A stretch of 64,000 bases of DNA, from contig NZ_AVPT01000010.1 of NCBI RefSeq assembly GCF_000768335.1, forward strand, positions 37,762 through 101,761, written 5' to 3'. The notes beneath the pieces were generated by a model that worked only from the letters and a program-made list of their open reading frames with translations, ran no database searches and had not been told where the DNA came from. This stretch comes from Lysobacter arseniciresistens ZS79. GTDB lineage: Bacteria; Pseudomonadota; Gammaproteobacteria; Xanthomonadales; Xanthomonadaceae. This document shows, in pieces, positions 17,640-26,897 of the stretch (its first letter is position 1; each line of letters starts with the position of its first letter). The translations under genes were made by a program, and so were the position numbers.

Positions 17640-18194
17640 TCAGCCCTTGCGGCGCTCGTGGTTCCACAGCACTTCGCCATGGCCGCTGGCGCGGGCGAGC
17701 ACCCGGGCCAGCACGAACAGCAGGTCGGACAGGCGGTTGAGGTAGCGCACCGCCTCCGGCCGCACCGTCTCCACCCGCGACAGCGCGACCGTCTCGCGCT
17801 CGGCCCGGCGCACCACCGTGCGGGCGATGTGGCAGCGCGCCGCCGCCTCGCCGCCGCCGGGCAGGATGAATTCGCGCAGCACTGGCAGGTCGGCGTTGAA
17901 CCGGTCCAGCTGCTGCTCCAGCCGGGTCACGTCGTCGTCGGTGATGGCGGCGTGGCCGGGAATGCACAGCTCGCCACCGAGGTCGAACAGCTGGTGCTGG
18001 ACCGCGGTCAGCAGGTCGCGCACGTCGTCCGGAACGTCGCTGGCGAGGACCAGGCCGATCGTCGAGTTGGCCTCGTCGACGGTGCCGTAGGAGGTGACGC
18101 GGACCGAGTCCTTGCCGACCCGGCTGCCGTCGCCCAGCCCGGTGGTGCCGCCGTCACCGGTGCGGGTGTAGATCTTCGACAGCCGGTTGCCCAT
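17640..18194 (-). CDS. Cob(I)yrinic acid a,c-diamide adenosyltransferase, PduO type
   Basis: A 184-residue ATP:cob(I)alamin adenosyltransferase that attaches the 5'-deoxyadenosyl ligand to corrinoid cobalt. The N-terminal ATP-binding signature IYTRTGDGGTTGLGDGSR is intact. Later motifs are FDLGGELCIPG, FILPGGGEAAARCHIARTVVRRAER and YLNRLSDLLFVLAR, with the trimeric helical-bundle fold of the PduO/CobO-like class. It starts 1 nt after the stop of a DUF6580 membrane protein, so the two are translationally linked. No other cobalamin genes are in the window, which points to salvage rather than de novo synthesis. Confidence 0.93.
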   Translation of the reverse strand: MGNRLSKIYTRTGDGGTTGLGDGSRVGKDSVRVTSYGTVDEANSTIGLVLASDVPDDVRDLLTAVQHQLFDLGGELCIPGHAAITDDDVTRLEQQLDRFNADLPVLREFILPGGGEAAARCHIARTVVRRAERETVALSRVETVRPEAVRYLNRLSDLLFVLARVLARASGHGEVLWNHERRKG

Positions 18195-18195
18195 G

Positions 18196-18771
18196 TCAGA
18201 CGGTCTGCAGGCGCAGCGCCGGTAGGCGGGCGCGCAGCAGGCTGAAGCCGCCGAACAGGATCGCCGAATAGAACAGCGTGCCGGCGACCGACCACTGGAA
18301 GAACGGGATGCCGGCGACATAGGACGCCATCAGGCCGGCGAGGGTCTGCGGGTACATCGGGTTGCCGAGCCACGCGGCGAAGTTCGAGACGACGAAGAAC
18401 AACACCGCGCCGGCGAGCGAGTAGCCCAGCACGCGGCCGCCGCCGACCCGGCCACGCAGGCCGAAGCCCATCAGCGTGGTCAGCGCGATGAGGCCGTACA
18501 CCACCCAGATGTGGGCGCCGGAGAACCAGGTCGCGTAGAGGCCGCCGTGCATCGAGGCCAGCACCAGGTCGGAGATGAACAGCCCGGCCAGCGGAACGAT
18601 CAGCGCCCAGCTACGGTTGGCGAAGTACGCACCGCCGAACAGCGCGATCGCGGCCACCGGCGAGAAGTTCGGCGGATGCGGCAGCACGCGGGTCAGCGCG
18701 GCGAGCACGATCAGGGCGGCCAGCAGCAGCGGGCCGGGGGCGAAAACCGAGGAGGCAGCGGGACGGTTCAT
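18196..18771 (-). CDS. DUF6580 integral membrane protein coupled to the adenosyltransferase
   Basis: A 191-residue protein with about six hydrophobic helices. The family-typical stretch is LTRVLPHPPNFSPVAAIALF near the N-terminus, and WSLxxP-like WALIVPLAGLFISDLVL follows. The size, the helix number and the coupling to a cobalamin adenosyltransferase recall solitary ECF S-components such as BtuM, a predicted B12 transporter. Unlike characterised BtuM, this protein has no Cys at all, so cobalt ligation by a thiolate is excluded. Corrinoid uptake is therefore only an inference from context and topology. Confidence 0.75.
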   Translation of the reverse strand: MNRPAASSVFAPGPLLLAALIVLAALTRVLPHPPNFSPVAAIALFGGAYFANRSWALIVPLAGLFISDLVLASMHGGLYATWFSGAHIWVVYGLIALTTLMGFGLRGRVGGGRVLGYSLAGAVLFFVVSNFAAWLGNPMYPQTLAGLMASYVAGIPFFQWSVAGTLFYSAILFGGFSLLRARLPALRLQTV

Positions 18772-18814
18772 CAGTGTCTGGGAGCGGGCCGACAGGAGCC
18801 GTTAGCATAGCGCA

Positions 18815-20056
18815 ATGGCCGACCTTTCCCCCCGAACGGACACCCCGCCGACCCATGACGTGCTGATTGTCGGCGGCGGACTCGTCGGCGCCAGCCTGGC
18901 GCTCGCCCTGGAGCACAGCGGACTGGATGTCGCCCTGCTGGAGGCGACCGTGCCGGGTTCGCTGCCGGCGGTGTTCGACGAGCGCAACCTGAGCTTCGCC
19001 GAGGCGACCGTGCACGCGCTGGCCGCGCTCGGCGTGATGCGCCGGATGCGTTCGCCCGGTGGTGCGATCGAGCGGATCCACATCAGCCGGCGCGGCGATT
19101 TCGGCCGCAGTCTGCTGCGGGCCGAGGATTACGGACGCGAGGTGTTCGGCCGCGTGGTGGTGGCTCGCGACTTCGGCGAGGCGCTGGAGGCGCGGCTTGC
19201 GGAACTGCCGCGGCTGCACCGCTACCGGCCGATGCGCTTCATCGGGCTGGGCGAGGTGGCCGATGGCCTGCGCACGGTACGCGTGGCCGACGACGCCGGC
19301 GAGCGGCTGCTTCGCACGCGGTTGCTGGTCGGTGCCGACGGCACCGGCAGCGCGGTGCGCACGGCGCTGGGGATCGAGGCCGACCGCCACGACTACCGCC
19401 AGAGCCTGTTCGTCGCCCGCCTGCGCACGCAGCGCCCGCCCGACGGCACCGCCTACGAGCGCCTCGGCGACGATGGCCCGACCGCGTTGCTGCCGCGCGC
19501 CGACGGCCACTACGGACTGATCCACGGGGTCGACACGGCCGACGCCGCGGCCGTCACCGCGCTGGACGATGCGGCCTTCCTGATGCGTGTGCAGCAGGCA
19601 TTCGGCTGGCGTATCGGTCGCTTCGTGTCCTGCGGCGCGCGCAGCGTCTATCCGGCGGCGCGGCTGGTGGCGCGCGCGCAGGTCGCGCCGCGCGCGGTGC
19701 TGGTCGGCAACGCCGCGCAGACCATCCATCCGATCGGCGCGCAGGGGTTCAACCTCGGCCTGCGCGACGCGCTGACGCTGGCGGAACTGGTGGCCGACGC
19801 CGCCGACTGCGGCGAGCCGGCGCTGCTGGCGCGCTACGTCGAGTGCCGCGCCGAGGACCGCGAGCGCACGCTGGCGTTCTCCGACGGGCTGGCGCGCCTC
19901 ACCGCGAACCCGGCCGGGGTGCTGCGGCCGTTGCGCAGCCTCGGGATGTTCGCGCTCGACCGCCTGCCGGCGCTGCAGGCCGGCGTGGTCGGCGGGGCGA
20001 TGGGATATCGCGGCGACGTGCCCGCGCTGTGCCGCGCACCGGAGCTGCGGCCATGA
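18815..20056 (+). CDS. ubiH: FAD-dependent 2-octaprenylphenol-type hydroxylase (UbiH-like)
   Basis: A 413-residue flavoprotein monooxygenase of the UbiH/UbiF/UbiI family in ubiquinone biosynthesis. Motifs are the dinucleotide-binding GGGLVGASLALAL, VFDERNLSF, the second FAD motif LVGADGTGSAVR and the C-terminal GNAAQTIHPIGAQGFNLGLR. It diverges from the DUF6580 gene with a short 43 bp gap. Its stop overlaps the start of the next flavoprotein by 4 nt. The ring position hydroxylated (C6 or another) cannot be settled by eye; UbiH is the closest match from the DERNLSF region. Confidence 0.82.
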   Translation: MADLSPRTDTPPTHDVLIVGGGLVGASLALALEHSGLDVALLEATVPGSLPAVFDERNLSFAEATVHALAALGVMRRMRSPGGAIERIHISRRGDFGRSLLRAEDYGREVFGRVVVARDFGEALEARLAELPRLHRYRPMRFIGLGEVADGLRTVRVADDAGERLLRTRLLVGADGTGSAVRTALGIEADRHDYRQSLFVARLRTQRPPDGTAYERLGDDGPTALLPRADGHYGLIHGVDTADAAAVTALDDAAFLMRVQQAFGWRIGRFVSCGARSVYPAARLVARAQVAPRAVLVGNAAQTIHPIGAQGFNLGLRDALTLAELVADAADCGEPALLARYVECRAEDRERTLAFSDGLARLTANPAGVLRPLRSLGMFALDRLPALQAGVVGGAMGYRGDVPALCRAPELRP

Positions 20057-21243
20057 GCCGCCAGCCGATGCTGGACGTGGTGGTGGTCGGCGCCGGCGTG
20101 GTCGGCGCGGCCGCCGCGCTCGCGTTCGCCCGCGACGGCCTGCGCGTGGCGTTGGTGGAGTCGCGCGAGCCTGCGCGCTGGCAGGCCGCCGAACCGGACC
20201 TGCGGGTCTACGCGTTCGCCCCCGACAACGCCGCCCTGCTCGACGAACTTGGTGTCTGGGCGTCGATTCGCTCGGCGCGCCTGCAGCCGTACCGCGCGAT
20301 GCGGGTGTGGGATGCCGGCGGCGGTGGCGAGCTGGTGTTCGACGCCGACCGGCTCGGCCAGCCGCAACTGGGCTGGATCGTCGAGAACGCGTTGCTGGTC
20401 GACCGGCTGTGGGCCGCGTTGCCGGCGGCCGGCGTCGAAATACATTGCCCCGACGCGGCGACCGCGCTGGAGCAGCACGACGACGGCGCGACGCTCGAAC
20501 TGCAATCCGGCCACCGCCTGCGGGCGCGGCTGGTGGTCGCCGCCGACGGCGCCGATTCGCGGTTGCGCGCGATGGCCGGCGTCGAGGCGCCGCGGCACGA
20601 CTACGGCCAGCGCGGCCTCGTTGCCTACATCGAACACGCCGCGCCGCACCGGGAGACCTGCTGGCAGCGCTTCCTGCCGGGCGGGCCGCTGGCGTTCCTG
20701 CCCTGCGTGGGCGAGGGCGGGCGGCCGTGCAGCTCGATCGTGTGGAGCCTGCCCGATGACGAGGCGGCGCGACTGCTGGCGGTGGACGACGCGGCGTTCC
20801 TGGCTGAGTTGTCGCGCGCCTTCGACGGGCCGCTGGGCGAGCTGCGCCGGGTTTCGCGGCGGGCGGCGTTCCCGTTGCGACGACAGCTCGCGCGCAGCCA
20901 GCTGGCCGGGCGACTGGTGCTGGTCGGCGACGCCGCGCACGCGGTGCATCCGCTCGCCGGGCAGGGCGTCAACCTCGGCCTGCGCGACGTATCGGCATTG
21001 CGCGCCGAGCTGGCCGGGCCGATCAGCCGCGGCACCGATGTCGGCGCTGCGACGCGCCTGCGAAGGTGGGCGCGCGGCCGGCGCAGCGACAACACGCTGT
21101 CGGCCTACGCGTTCGAAGGCATCAACCGGCTGTACTCCAACGACGCGATGCTGCCGACGCTGTTGCGCGGACCGTTGCTGGGCGCGGCCGGGCGGCTGCC
21201 GCCGCTGACGCGCGCGCTGTGGCGCCACGCTGCGGGACTCTGA
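20053..21243 (+). CDS. Second UbiH/UbiF/UbiI-family FAD hydroxylase
   Basis: A 396-residue paralogue of the preceding gene, starting at the overlapping ATGA. It has VVGAGVVGAAAALAFARDG, the DLRVYAFAPDN counterpart of the DxR region, LVVAADGADSRLRAM and LVGDAAHAVHPLAGQGVNLGLRD. It belongs to the ubiquinone hydroxylases, with UbiI or UbiF the likely orthologue. Paired ubiH-ubiI genes are common in gammaproteobacteria. A strong hairpin (21268-21297) follows and closes the operon. Confidence 0.85.
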   Translation: MSRQPMLDVVVVGAGVVGAAAALAFARDGLRVALVESREPARWQAAEPDLRVYAFAPDNAALLDELGVWASIRSARLQPYRAMRVWDAGGGGELVFDADRLGQPQLGWIVENALLVDRLWAALPAAGVEIHCPDAATALEQHDDGATLELQSGHRLRARLVVAADGADSRLRAMAGVEAPRHDYGQRGLVAYIEHAAPHRETCWQRFLPGGPLAFLPCVGEGGRPCSSIVWSLPDDEAARLLAVDDAAFLAELSRAFDGPLGELRRVSRRAAFPLRRQLARSQLAGRLVLVGDAAHAVHPLAGQGVNLGLRDVSALRAELAGPISRGTDVGAATRLRRWARGRRSDNTLSAYAFEGINRLYSNDAMLPTLLRGPLLGAAGRLPPLTRALWRHAAGL

Positions 21244-21267
21244 CGACCCGGTGGGATCACCGACACG

Positions 21268-21297
21268 GCGACGCCCGGCGCGGTGGCCGGGCGTCGC
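21268..21297. terminator. Bidirectional terminator between the hydroxylase operon and the EF-hand gene
   Basis: A perfect 12-bp stem, gcgacgcccggc / gccgggcgtcgc, with a 6-nt loop, lies between two convergent genes, 24 nt after the hydroxylase stop and 34 nt before the other gene's stop. It lacks a long T run (gggactttg follows on the + strand), so termination efficiency is uncertain. Confidence 0.6.
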
Positions 21298-21331
21298 GGG
21301 GACTTTGAATATGCGGATCTGACCGCGTTGA

Positions 21332-22108
21332 TCAGTCGGCGCGGTCGGCCAGCTCGACCCTGCTCAACCGGCTGTCGCGGTCGACGTCCAGTTCGCCGAA
21401 GTCGGCCAGCAGTTGCGCGTCGACGCTGGCTTCGGTCCGGCTGATCGAGCCGTTGCCGTCAAGGTCGATGCGGGTGAACTCGACCACGTCCGGCGTCGCG
21501 TCGACCACGACGTCGGTGTCCACGGCGGCATCGACCACCGGTGCGGGCACCACCGGGACCACCGGCGTGACCGGGACGACGGGCACGACGACGGCGGGAG
21601 CCGCGACGGCCGGGGCGGCAACCGTCGCGTCGGCGGTGGCCACCGCGGCGGCGGCCGCGACATCGGCGGCGTCATCGGCCGCCGCGCCGGCAATCCGGGC
21701 CTGGGTCGCGGCCTGCTGCGCACCGGCCGCCGCGGCGCGGTGCTGGTCGCCGTGGTTCGCCGCGGTCTTGTGGCCGAGCGCGTCCTGCGCCGCGCGCGAA
21801 GCATCGATGGCGGCGGCCTGCGCGTCGATCGACGCCTGGTCGGCGATCTCCGCGGTGGCCTCGGCGGTCAGTTCGCCGTGCAGGCTGGCGGCGGGGGTGT
21901 CGCTGATCGATTCGGCCACCACCGCCGCCTGCTGGGCGGTCTCGGCCTGCTCGCGTGCGTGCTTCGCCGCCTCGACCGCCGCTTCGGCGTCGGTGGCGGC
22001 CTCGATCTTGGCCTCGGTCTCGCTGGTCACGTCCTGGGCCATCGCCGGGCCGCCGGTGCCGAGCGCGGCGAGCAGCGCGAGTGTCAGTGCATGGTGTCGG
22101 GTCTTCAT
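21332..22108 (-). CDS. Secreted Ala-rich protein with two C-terminal EF-hand motifs
   Basis: A 258-residue protein I cannot assign to a named family. A signal peptide ends at about residue 24 (GPAMAQ). Residues 25-160 are an Ala/Glu/Asp/Gln-rich helical region likely to form coiled coil. Residues 161-200 are a Val/Pro-rich linker (VVVPVVPVTPVVPVVPAP). The C-terminus has two calcium-binding EF-hand loops, DLDGNGSISRTE (215-226) and DVDRDSRLSRVE (241-252). The first matches the consensus well; the second lacks the central Gly. Secreted EF-hand proteins of this kind are common in Xanthomonadaceae, and the role is unknown. The low-complexity composition means homology searches should be restricted to the C-terminal 50 residues. 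Confidence 0.72.
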   Translation of the reverse strand: MKTRHHALTLALLAALGTGGPAMAQDVTSETEAKIEAATDAEAAVEAAKHAREQAETAQQAAVVAESISDTPAASLHGELTAEATAEIADQASIDAQAAAIDASRAAQDALGHKTAANHGDQHRAAAAGAQQAATQARIAGAAADDAADVAAAAAVATADATVAAPAVAAPAVVVPVVPVTPVVPVVPAPVVDAAVDTDVVVDATPDVVEFTRIDLDGNGSISRTEASVDAQLLADFGELDVDRDSRLSRVELADRAD

Positions 22109-22193
22109 GGATCAGCCCTCTCGGTGCAGGTGAGGGGTCGATCCTGGGGGGCGCGCGGTCAACCGCCCGTGTAAGTTGCAAACGCGCGCTGAA

Positions 22194-22208
22194 CCCCGCC
22201 CTGCGGGG
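22194..22208 (-). terminator. Possible rlmM terminator hairpin
   Basis: A perfect 6-bp stem ccccgc / gcgggg with a 3-nt loop lies 20 nt past the rlmM stop on the minus strand. Only a weak T-rich stretch follows, so this is a tentative call. Confidence 0.4.
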
Positions 22209-22228
22209 GGCTGAACGGTGTGCGCGCC

Positions 22229-23299
22229 CTAGGTGCGCGGACCCTGGCGCGGGGTCGCGAACACCGTGATCTCCTCGCGGTCGTGGTAGAGCTGCCGAGC
22301 ACGCACCAGCAGCGGCCGGTGGGCCTGGTGCTCGAAGGCCTCCAGGCAGATCCGGGTCTCCTCCCAGCGCTTCTTCATCGGCAGCTTGAGGTTGAAGATC
22401 GCGTGCCGGCACCAGTCCTCGCGGAACCAGGTGGCCATCCGGTCGGCGACGCGGCGCGGCTGCTCGACCATGTCGCACACCATCCAGTCCAGGCGCCGGC
22501 GCGGCTGCCACTGGAAGCCGTCCTCGCGCAGGTGGTCGACCCGGCCGCTGTCGAGCAGGGCCTGCCGCAGCGGGCCGTTGTCGACCGCGGTGACCTTCAT
22601 GCCGTGGCGCATCAACACCCAGCTCCAGCCGCCGGGCGCGGCGCCGAGGTCGGCCGCCTGCATGTTGTCGCGGACCAGCCGTTCGCGCTCGTCGGCGTCG
22701 AGCAGGGTCAGCAGCGCCTCTTCGAGTTTGAGCGCGGAGCGGCTGGGCGCGTCGGGATGCATGCGCAGCCGCGGGATGCCGAGCGGCCACGGGGCACTGT
22801 CGTCGGGGTCGCTGGTGGCCAGCACGATGTGGTGGCCGCCGAGGAACACCACGTGCAGGCGCGGGCGCCGCGGGTCGTCCTGCGCGGTCAGCCGGCCGGC
22901 CTTGCGCAGCGCCGGCCGCAGCGCGTTGCCGAAGCTGCGGGCGAGGCCGGCCAGCGGCTTGCCGGTATCGGAATCGGGGTGCTCGACCCAAAGCTCGCCG
23001 AACGGCGTGGCCGGGCCGAGGGCGTCGAGCGCGGCCAGCACCGGAGTGATGCGGTCGGTCGGGTCGAGTCCGCGCAGGTCGGCCAGCCGCAGCAGCTTCT
23101 GCCGCGCGAACACCAGCCGGTCGAACGGCAGCGCGCGCGACAGTGCGGTGCCGTCCTCGCCGATGAACTCGACGAAGCCGGCGCCGCGCTCGGTGCGCGC
23201 GTAGCCGGGCAGGCCGGCGAGCGCGGCGCGCTCGGTGAGTTCGGCGGCGAGTTCGGGTTCGAAGCCGGCGCGGCACCAGCAGAACAGGGCGTCGGTCAT
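22229..23299 (-). CDS. rlmM: 23S rRNA (cytidine2498-2'-O)-methyltransferase
   Basis: A 356-residue SAM-dependent methyltransferase that modifies C2498 of 23S rRNA. It has an N-terminal THUMP-like region starting FCWCRAGFEPELAAELTERA, then the Rossmann MTase with ADLGAAPGGWSWVLMRHGMKVTAVDNG, DWMVCDMVEQP and the catalytic Lys in FNLKLPMKKRWEE. The length agrees with E. coli RlmM (366). It stands alone, with a hairpin downstream. Confidence 0.93.
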   Translation of the reverse strand: MTDALFCWCRAGFEPELAAELTERAALAGLPGYARTERGAGFVEFIGEDGTALSRALPFDRLVFARQKLLRLADLRGLDPTDRITPVLAALDALGPATPFGELWVEHPDSDTGKPLAGLARSFGNALRPALRKAGRLTAQDDPRRPRLHVVFLGGHHIVLATSDPDDSAPWPLGIPRLRMHPDAPSRSALKLEEALLTLLDADERERLVRDNMQAADLGAAPGGWSWVLMRHGMKVTAVDNGPLRQALLDSGRVDHLREDGFQWQPRRRLDWMVCDMVEQPRRVADRMATWFREDWCRHAIFNLKLPMKKRWEETRICLEAFEHQAHRPLLVRARQLYHDREEITVFATPRQGPRT

Positions 23300-23362
23300 G
23301 CCGGCAGTGTGCAGCAGTGGCGCGGGTGGCGGTAGCGACCGCGGGCGGCGGGCTTTGCCACC

Positions 23363-23938
23363 TCAGTAGTTGACGCCGCCAAGTTCGCCGTAGGCGCGCA
23401 GTACCTCGCGCGCCTGCTCGCGGCAGACGTCGCGCACGACTTCGATCCCGCGGCGCTCCAGTTCGCCGACCCAGTCTGCCGGCAGCGGGCCTTCGTCGAA
23501 CTCGGTCAGCGACTCGGTGTCCTCGCTGCGCGCGCCGATCAGCAGCCGGTCGATGCCGGCCCAGAAGCTCGCGCCGTAGCACTGGCAGCATGGCTGCGCG
23601 GAGGTGGCGAGGGTGATCGGGCCGGCCGGGACGCCGGGCCCGATCTCGTTGAGCCGCGCGCGCTGGGTGCGCTGCTGGGCCAGCATGAAGGCCATCGTCT
23701 CGGCGTGCGCGAGCGAGCAGTTGTGCGGCACCACGCGGTTGACGCCGACCGCGATGATGCGGTCGTCGCGGCCGAACACCGCCGCACCGAACGGGCCGCC
23801 GGTGCGCGCCTCGACGTTGCGCCGCGACAGCTCGACCGCCAAGGCGACCTTGGCTTCGTCACCCGGCCAGGTGGCGGTGGTGTCGACCGCTTCGTGCACC
23901 CAGGCCGGCAGGGTCAGGTGGATCTGCGCGTACAGCAT
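23363..23938 (-). CDS. Nucleoside/guanine deaminase family (cytidine deaminase-like fold)
   Basis: A 191-residue zinc deaminase. The zinc sites are visible as HAETMAFMLA (His-Ala-Glu) and PCCQCYGASFW (Pro-Cys-x-x-Cys). RNVEARTGGPFGAAVFG matches guanine/tRNA-adenosine deaminase relatives. Members deaminate guanine, adenine derivatives or free nucleosides; the substrate is not determined here. The ATG at 23938 overlaps by one base the stop of the upstream lipoprotein gene (TGATG), so the two are coupled, an odd pairing of a cytosolic enzyme with an envelope lipoprotein. Confidence 0.85.
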   Translation of the reverse strand: MLYAQIHLTLPAWVHEAVDTTATWPGDEAKVALAVELSRRNVEARTGGPFGAAVFGRDDRIIAVGVNRVVPHNCSLAHAETMAFMLAQQRTQRARLNEIGPGVPAGPITLATSAQPCCQCYGASFWAGIDRLLIGARSEDTESLTEFDEGPLPADWVGELERRGIEVVRDVCREQAREVLRAYGELGGVNY

Positions 23939-24435
23939 CAGTCGAGCAGCACCCGGCTGTTGCCTTCGCACTGCCCCTGCACGCACTGGCAGCTGCTGAT
24001 GGCGGGGAAACCGCAGACCGAGGCCATGCCGCTCCTGGCGCACGCGGCCTGCACGCCCTCGGGGTCGGTCGGGCTGTTGACGTTGACGCAGGCCGGGTAG
24101 TGGCCGCAGCAGTTGCCGACGTTCTTGACCGTGCAGTCGGCGTCGGTTTTGCAACTGCGGTCGACCTGCACGGTGCCGCCGGGCTGGCCGATGGCGCTGC
24201 CGGGGCGGTCGATCGTGCGCGGTGGCGTGTCGGTCGAGCGCGGCGGCGGGGTCAGGGTGGCGGGGTCCGGAGCGCCGGTGTCAGTGCCGGTGCCGGTATC
24301 GGCGACGGCTTCCGGCGCGGCCGCCGGCGAGCCGCCGGCATTGGTGGTCGGCGCCGCGCAGGCTGCCAGCAGCATCGACAGCGCGAGCGCGACCGGTGCC
24401 AGCCAGCGGTCTAGGAAGGGCGAACGGTGCGTCAT
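23938..24435 (-). CDS. Cysteine-rich lipoprotein of unknown function
   Basis: A 165-residue predicted lipoprotein with a lipobox LSMLLAACAA (Cys at about residue 26). A Pro/Thr/Asp-rich linker (about 30-90) resembles an unstructured stalk. The C-terminal domain of about 70 residues has about nine Cys in pairs (SCKTDADC, NCCGHYPAC, SCQCVQGQC), probably disulphide-bonded. The spacing resembles small Cys-rich Kazal-like or WAP-like domains, but I cannot name a family. It is followed immediately by the deaminase gene. No clear promoter was recognised upstream. Confidence 0.7.
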   Translation of the reverse strand: MTHRSPFLDRWLAPVALALSMLLAACAAPTTNAGGSPAAAPEAVADTGTGTDTGAPDPATLTPPPRSTDTPPRTIDRPGSAIGQPGGTVQVDRSCKTDADCTVKNVGNCCGHYPACVNVNSPTDPEGVQAACARSGMASVCGFPAISSCQCVQGQCEGNSRVLLD

Positions 24436-24459
24436 TGCCTGCTCCTGTACGGGTCCGTG

Positions 24460-26232
<1,773 letters not shown>

Positions 26233-26377
26233 GCGGCGGCGGAAGCGAGGGGAAGCGGGCAGTTTAGCCGGCCTTGTCGTCCTGGGCCGGGCCGACCCGC
26301 GTGGCGGGTGGATGCGGGCACGGGGTCGCCCGGCGTCGGCACGCGGTAGCGGTGCCCGGGGATCACGCCGGCGCGCG

Positions 26378-26383
26378 TATGCT
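26378..26383 (+). promoter_or_regulatory. Possible -10 box for the DUF2007 gene
   Basis: TATGCT lies 26 nt before the ATG at 26410. No good -35 hexamer is present at 17 bp. The same TATGCT followed by CGG or CCT occurs before two other genes in the window (2849 and 37703). Confidence 0.35.
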
Positions 26384-26409
26384 CGGTCGAAAACCGCCGG
26401 AGCCAGGCC

Positions 26410-26676
26410 ATGAAGGTCGTCTACGACGCCGCCAACATCATCGACGCCCACCTTGTCCGCCACGCGCTGGAAGCGGCGGAGATCCCGGTGTTCCTGAAAG
26501 GCGAGGCGCTGGTCGGCGGGATGGGCGAGCTGCCGCTGTTCGGCGTGGTCCAGGTGTGCGTGCCCGACGTGTTTTGGCCGCAGGCGCGCGAGGTGGTCCA
26601 GGCGGTGGGGCTGGGGGCGCCGGCGGGCGAGGCGGGGGACGAGGCGGGCTGGGTGGGCGGGGTGTTGCCGGCGTAG
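26410..26676 (+). CDS. DUF2007 domain protein
   Basis: An 88-residue small protein. The first 65 residues match the DUF2007 (putative signal-transducing protein) fold: [20 protein letters not shown], then [15 protein letters not shown] [14 protein letters not shown], and [15 protein letters not shown]. Related domains resemble PII-like or ACT-like small folds, and no biochemical function is established. It is divergent from glnS and stands alone. The Gly/Ala-rich C-terminal tail is not conserved. Confidence 0.8.
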   Translation: MKVVYDAANIIDAHLVRHALEAAEIPVFLKGEALVGGMGELPLFGVVQVCVPDVFWPQAREVVQAVGLGAPAGEAGDEAGWVGGVLPA

Positions 26677-26744
26677 GGAGTGCGTCGGGTGCCGGGTTGG
26701 CGGGCGGCTGCCGGTTCGCGACTTCGGTTTGGGTTCCGCGTCGC

Positions 26745-26824
26745 TGCCCGATCCTGACCCCGATCCGGATCCCTGTTCGGGCTTCGGTTTCCGTCCTCGC
26801 CCCGGTTCCGGTTCCTGTTCCGAT
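26745..26824. repeat. Degenerate pyrimidine-rich short tandem repeat
   Basis: The + strand carries a run of loosely repeated cccgatcc / ggttcc units (for example ccccgatccggatccctg, cggttccggttcctgttcc). Strand composition is biased: purine-rich on the minus strand, where any frame reads Arg/Asn/Asp repeats. No gene is present. It adjoins the REP pair downstream of oxyR. Confidence 0.5.
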
Positions 26825-26897
26825 GTAGGAGCGACGTAAGTCGCGACCTGCCGAACGTTTGAAGCTGCGCCCCGGTCGCGACCCACGGCGCTCCTAC
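26825..26897. repeat. REP pair (inverted GTAG-headed repeats) downstream of oxyR
   Basis: Two 24-nt copies face each other: gtaggagcgacgtaagtcgc plus gacc at 26825-26848, and its inverted relative (minus strand gtaggagcgccgtgggtcgc plus gacc) at 26874-26897. Each has an internal stem, gcgac/gtcgc in the first copy. The GTAG head and the core match the REP elements of Xanthomonadaceae that are mobilised by RAYT transposases (known family; no RAYT gene is in the window). The second copy's GTAG head overlaps the oxyR stop codon TAG. Confidence 0.8.

Noticed and set aside
18190..18820. Cobalamin riboswitch near the adenosyltransferase
   Set aside because: The gap upstream of the DUF6580 gene is only about 43 bp to the divergent ubiH start, too short, and no B12-box-like sequence was seen.
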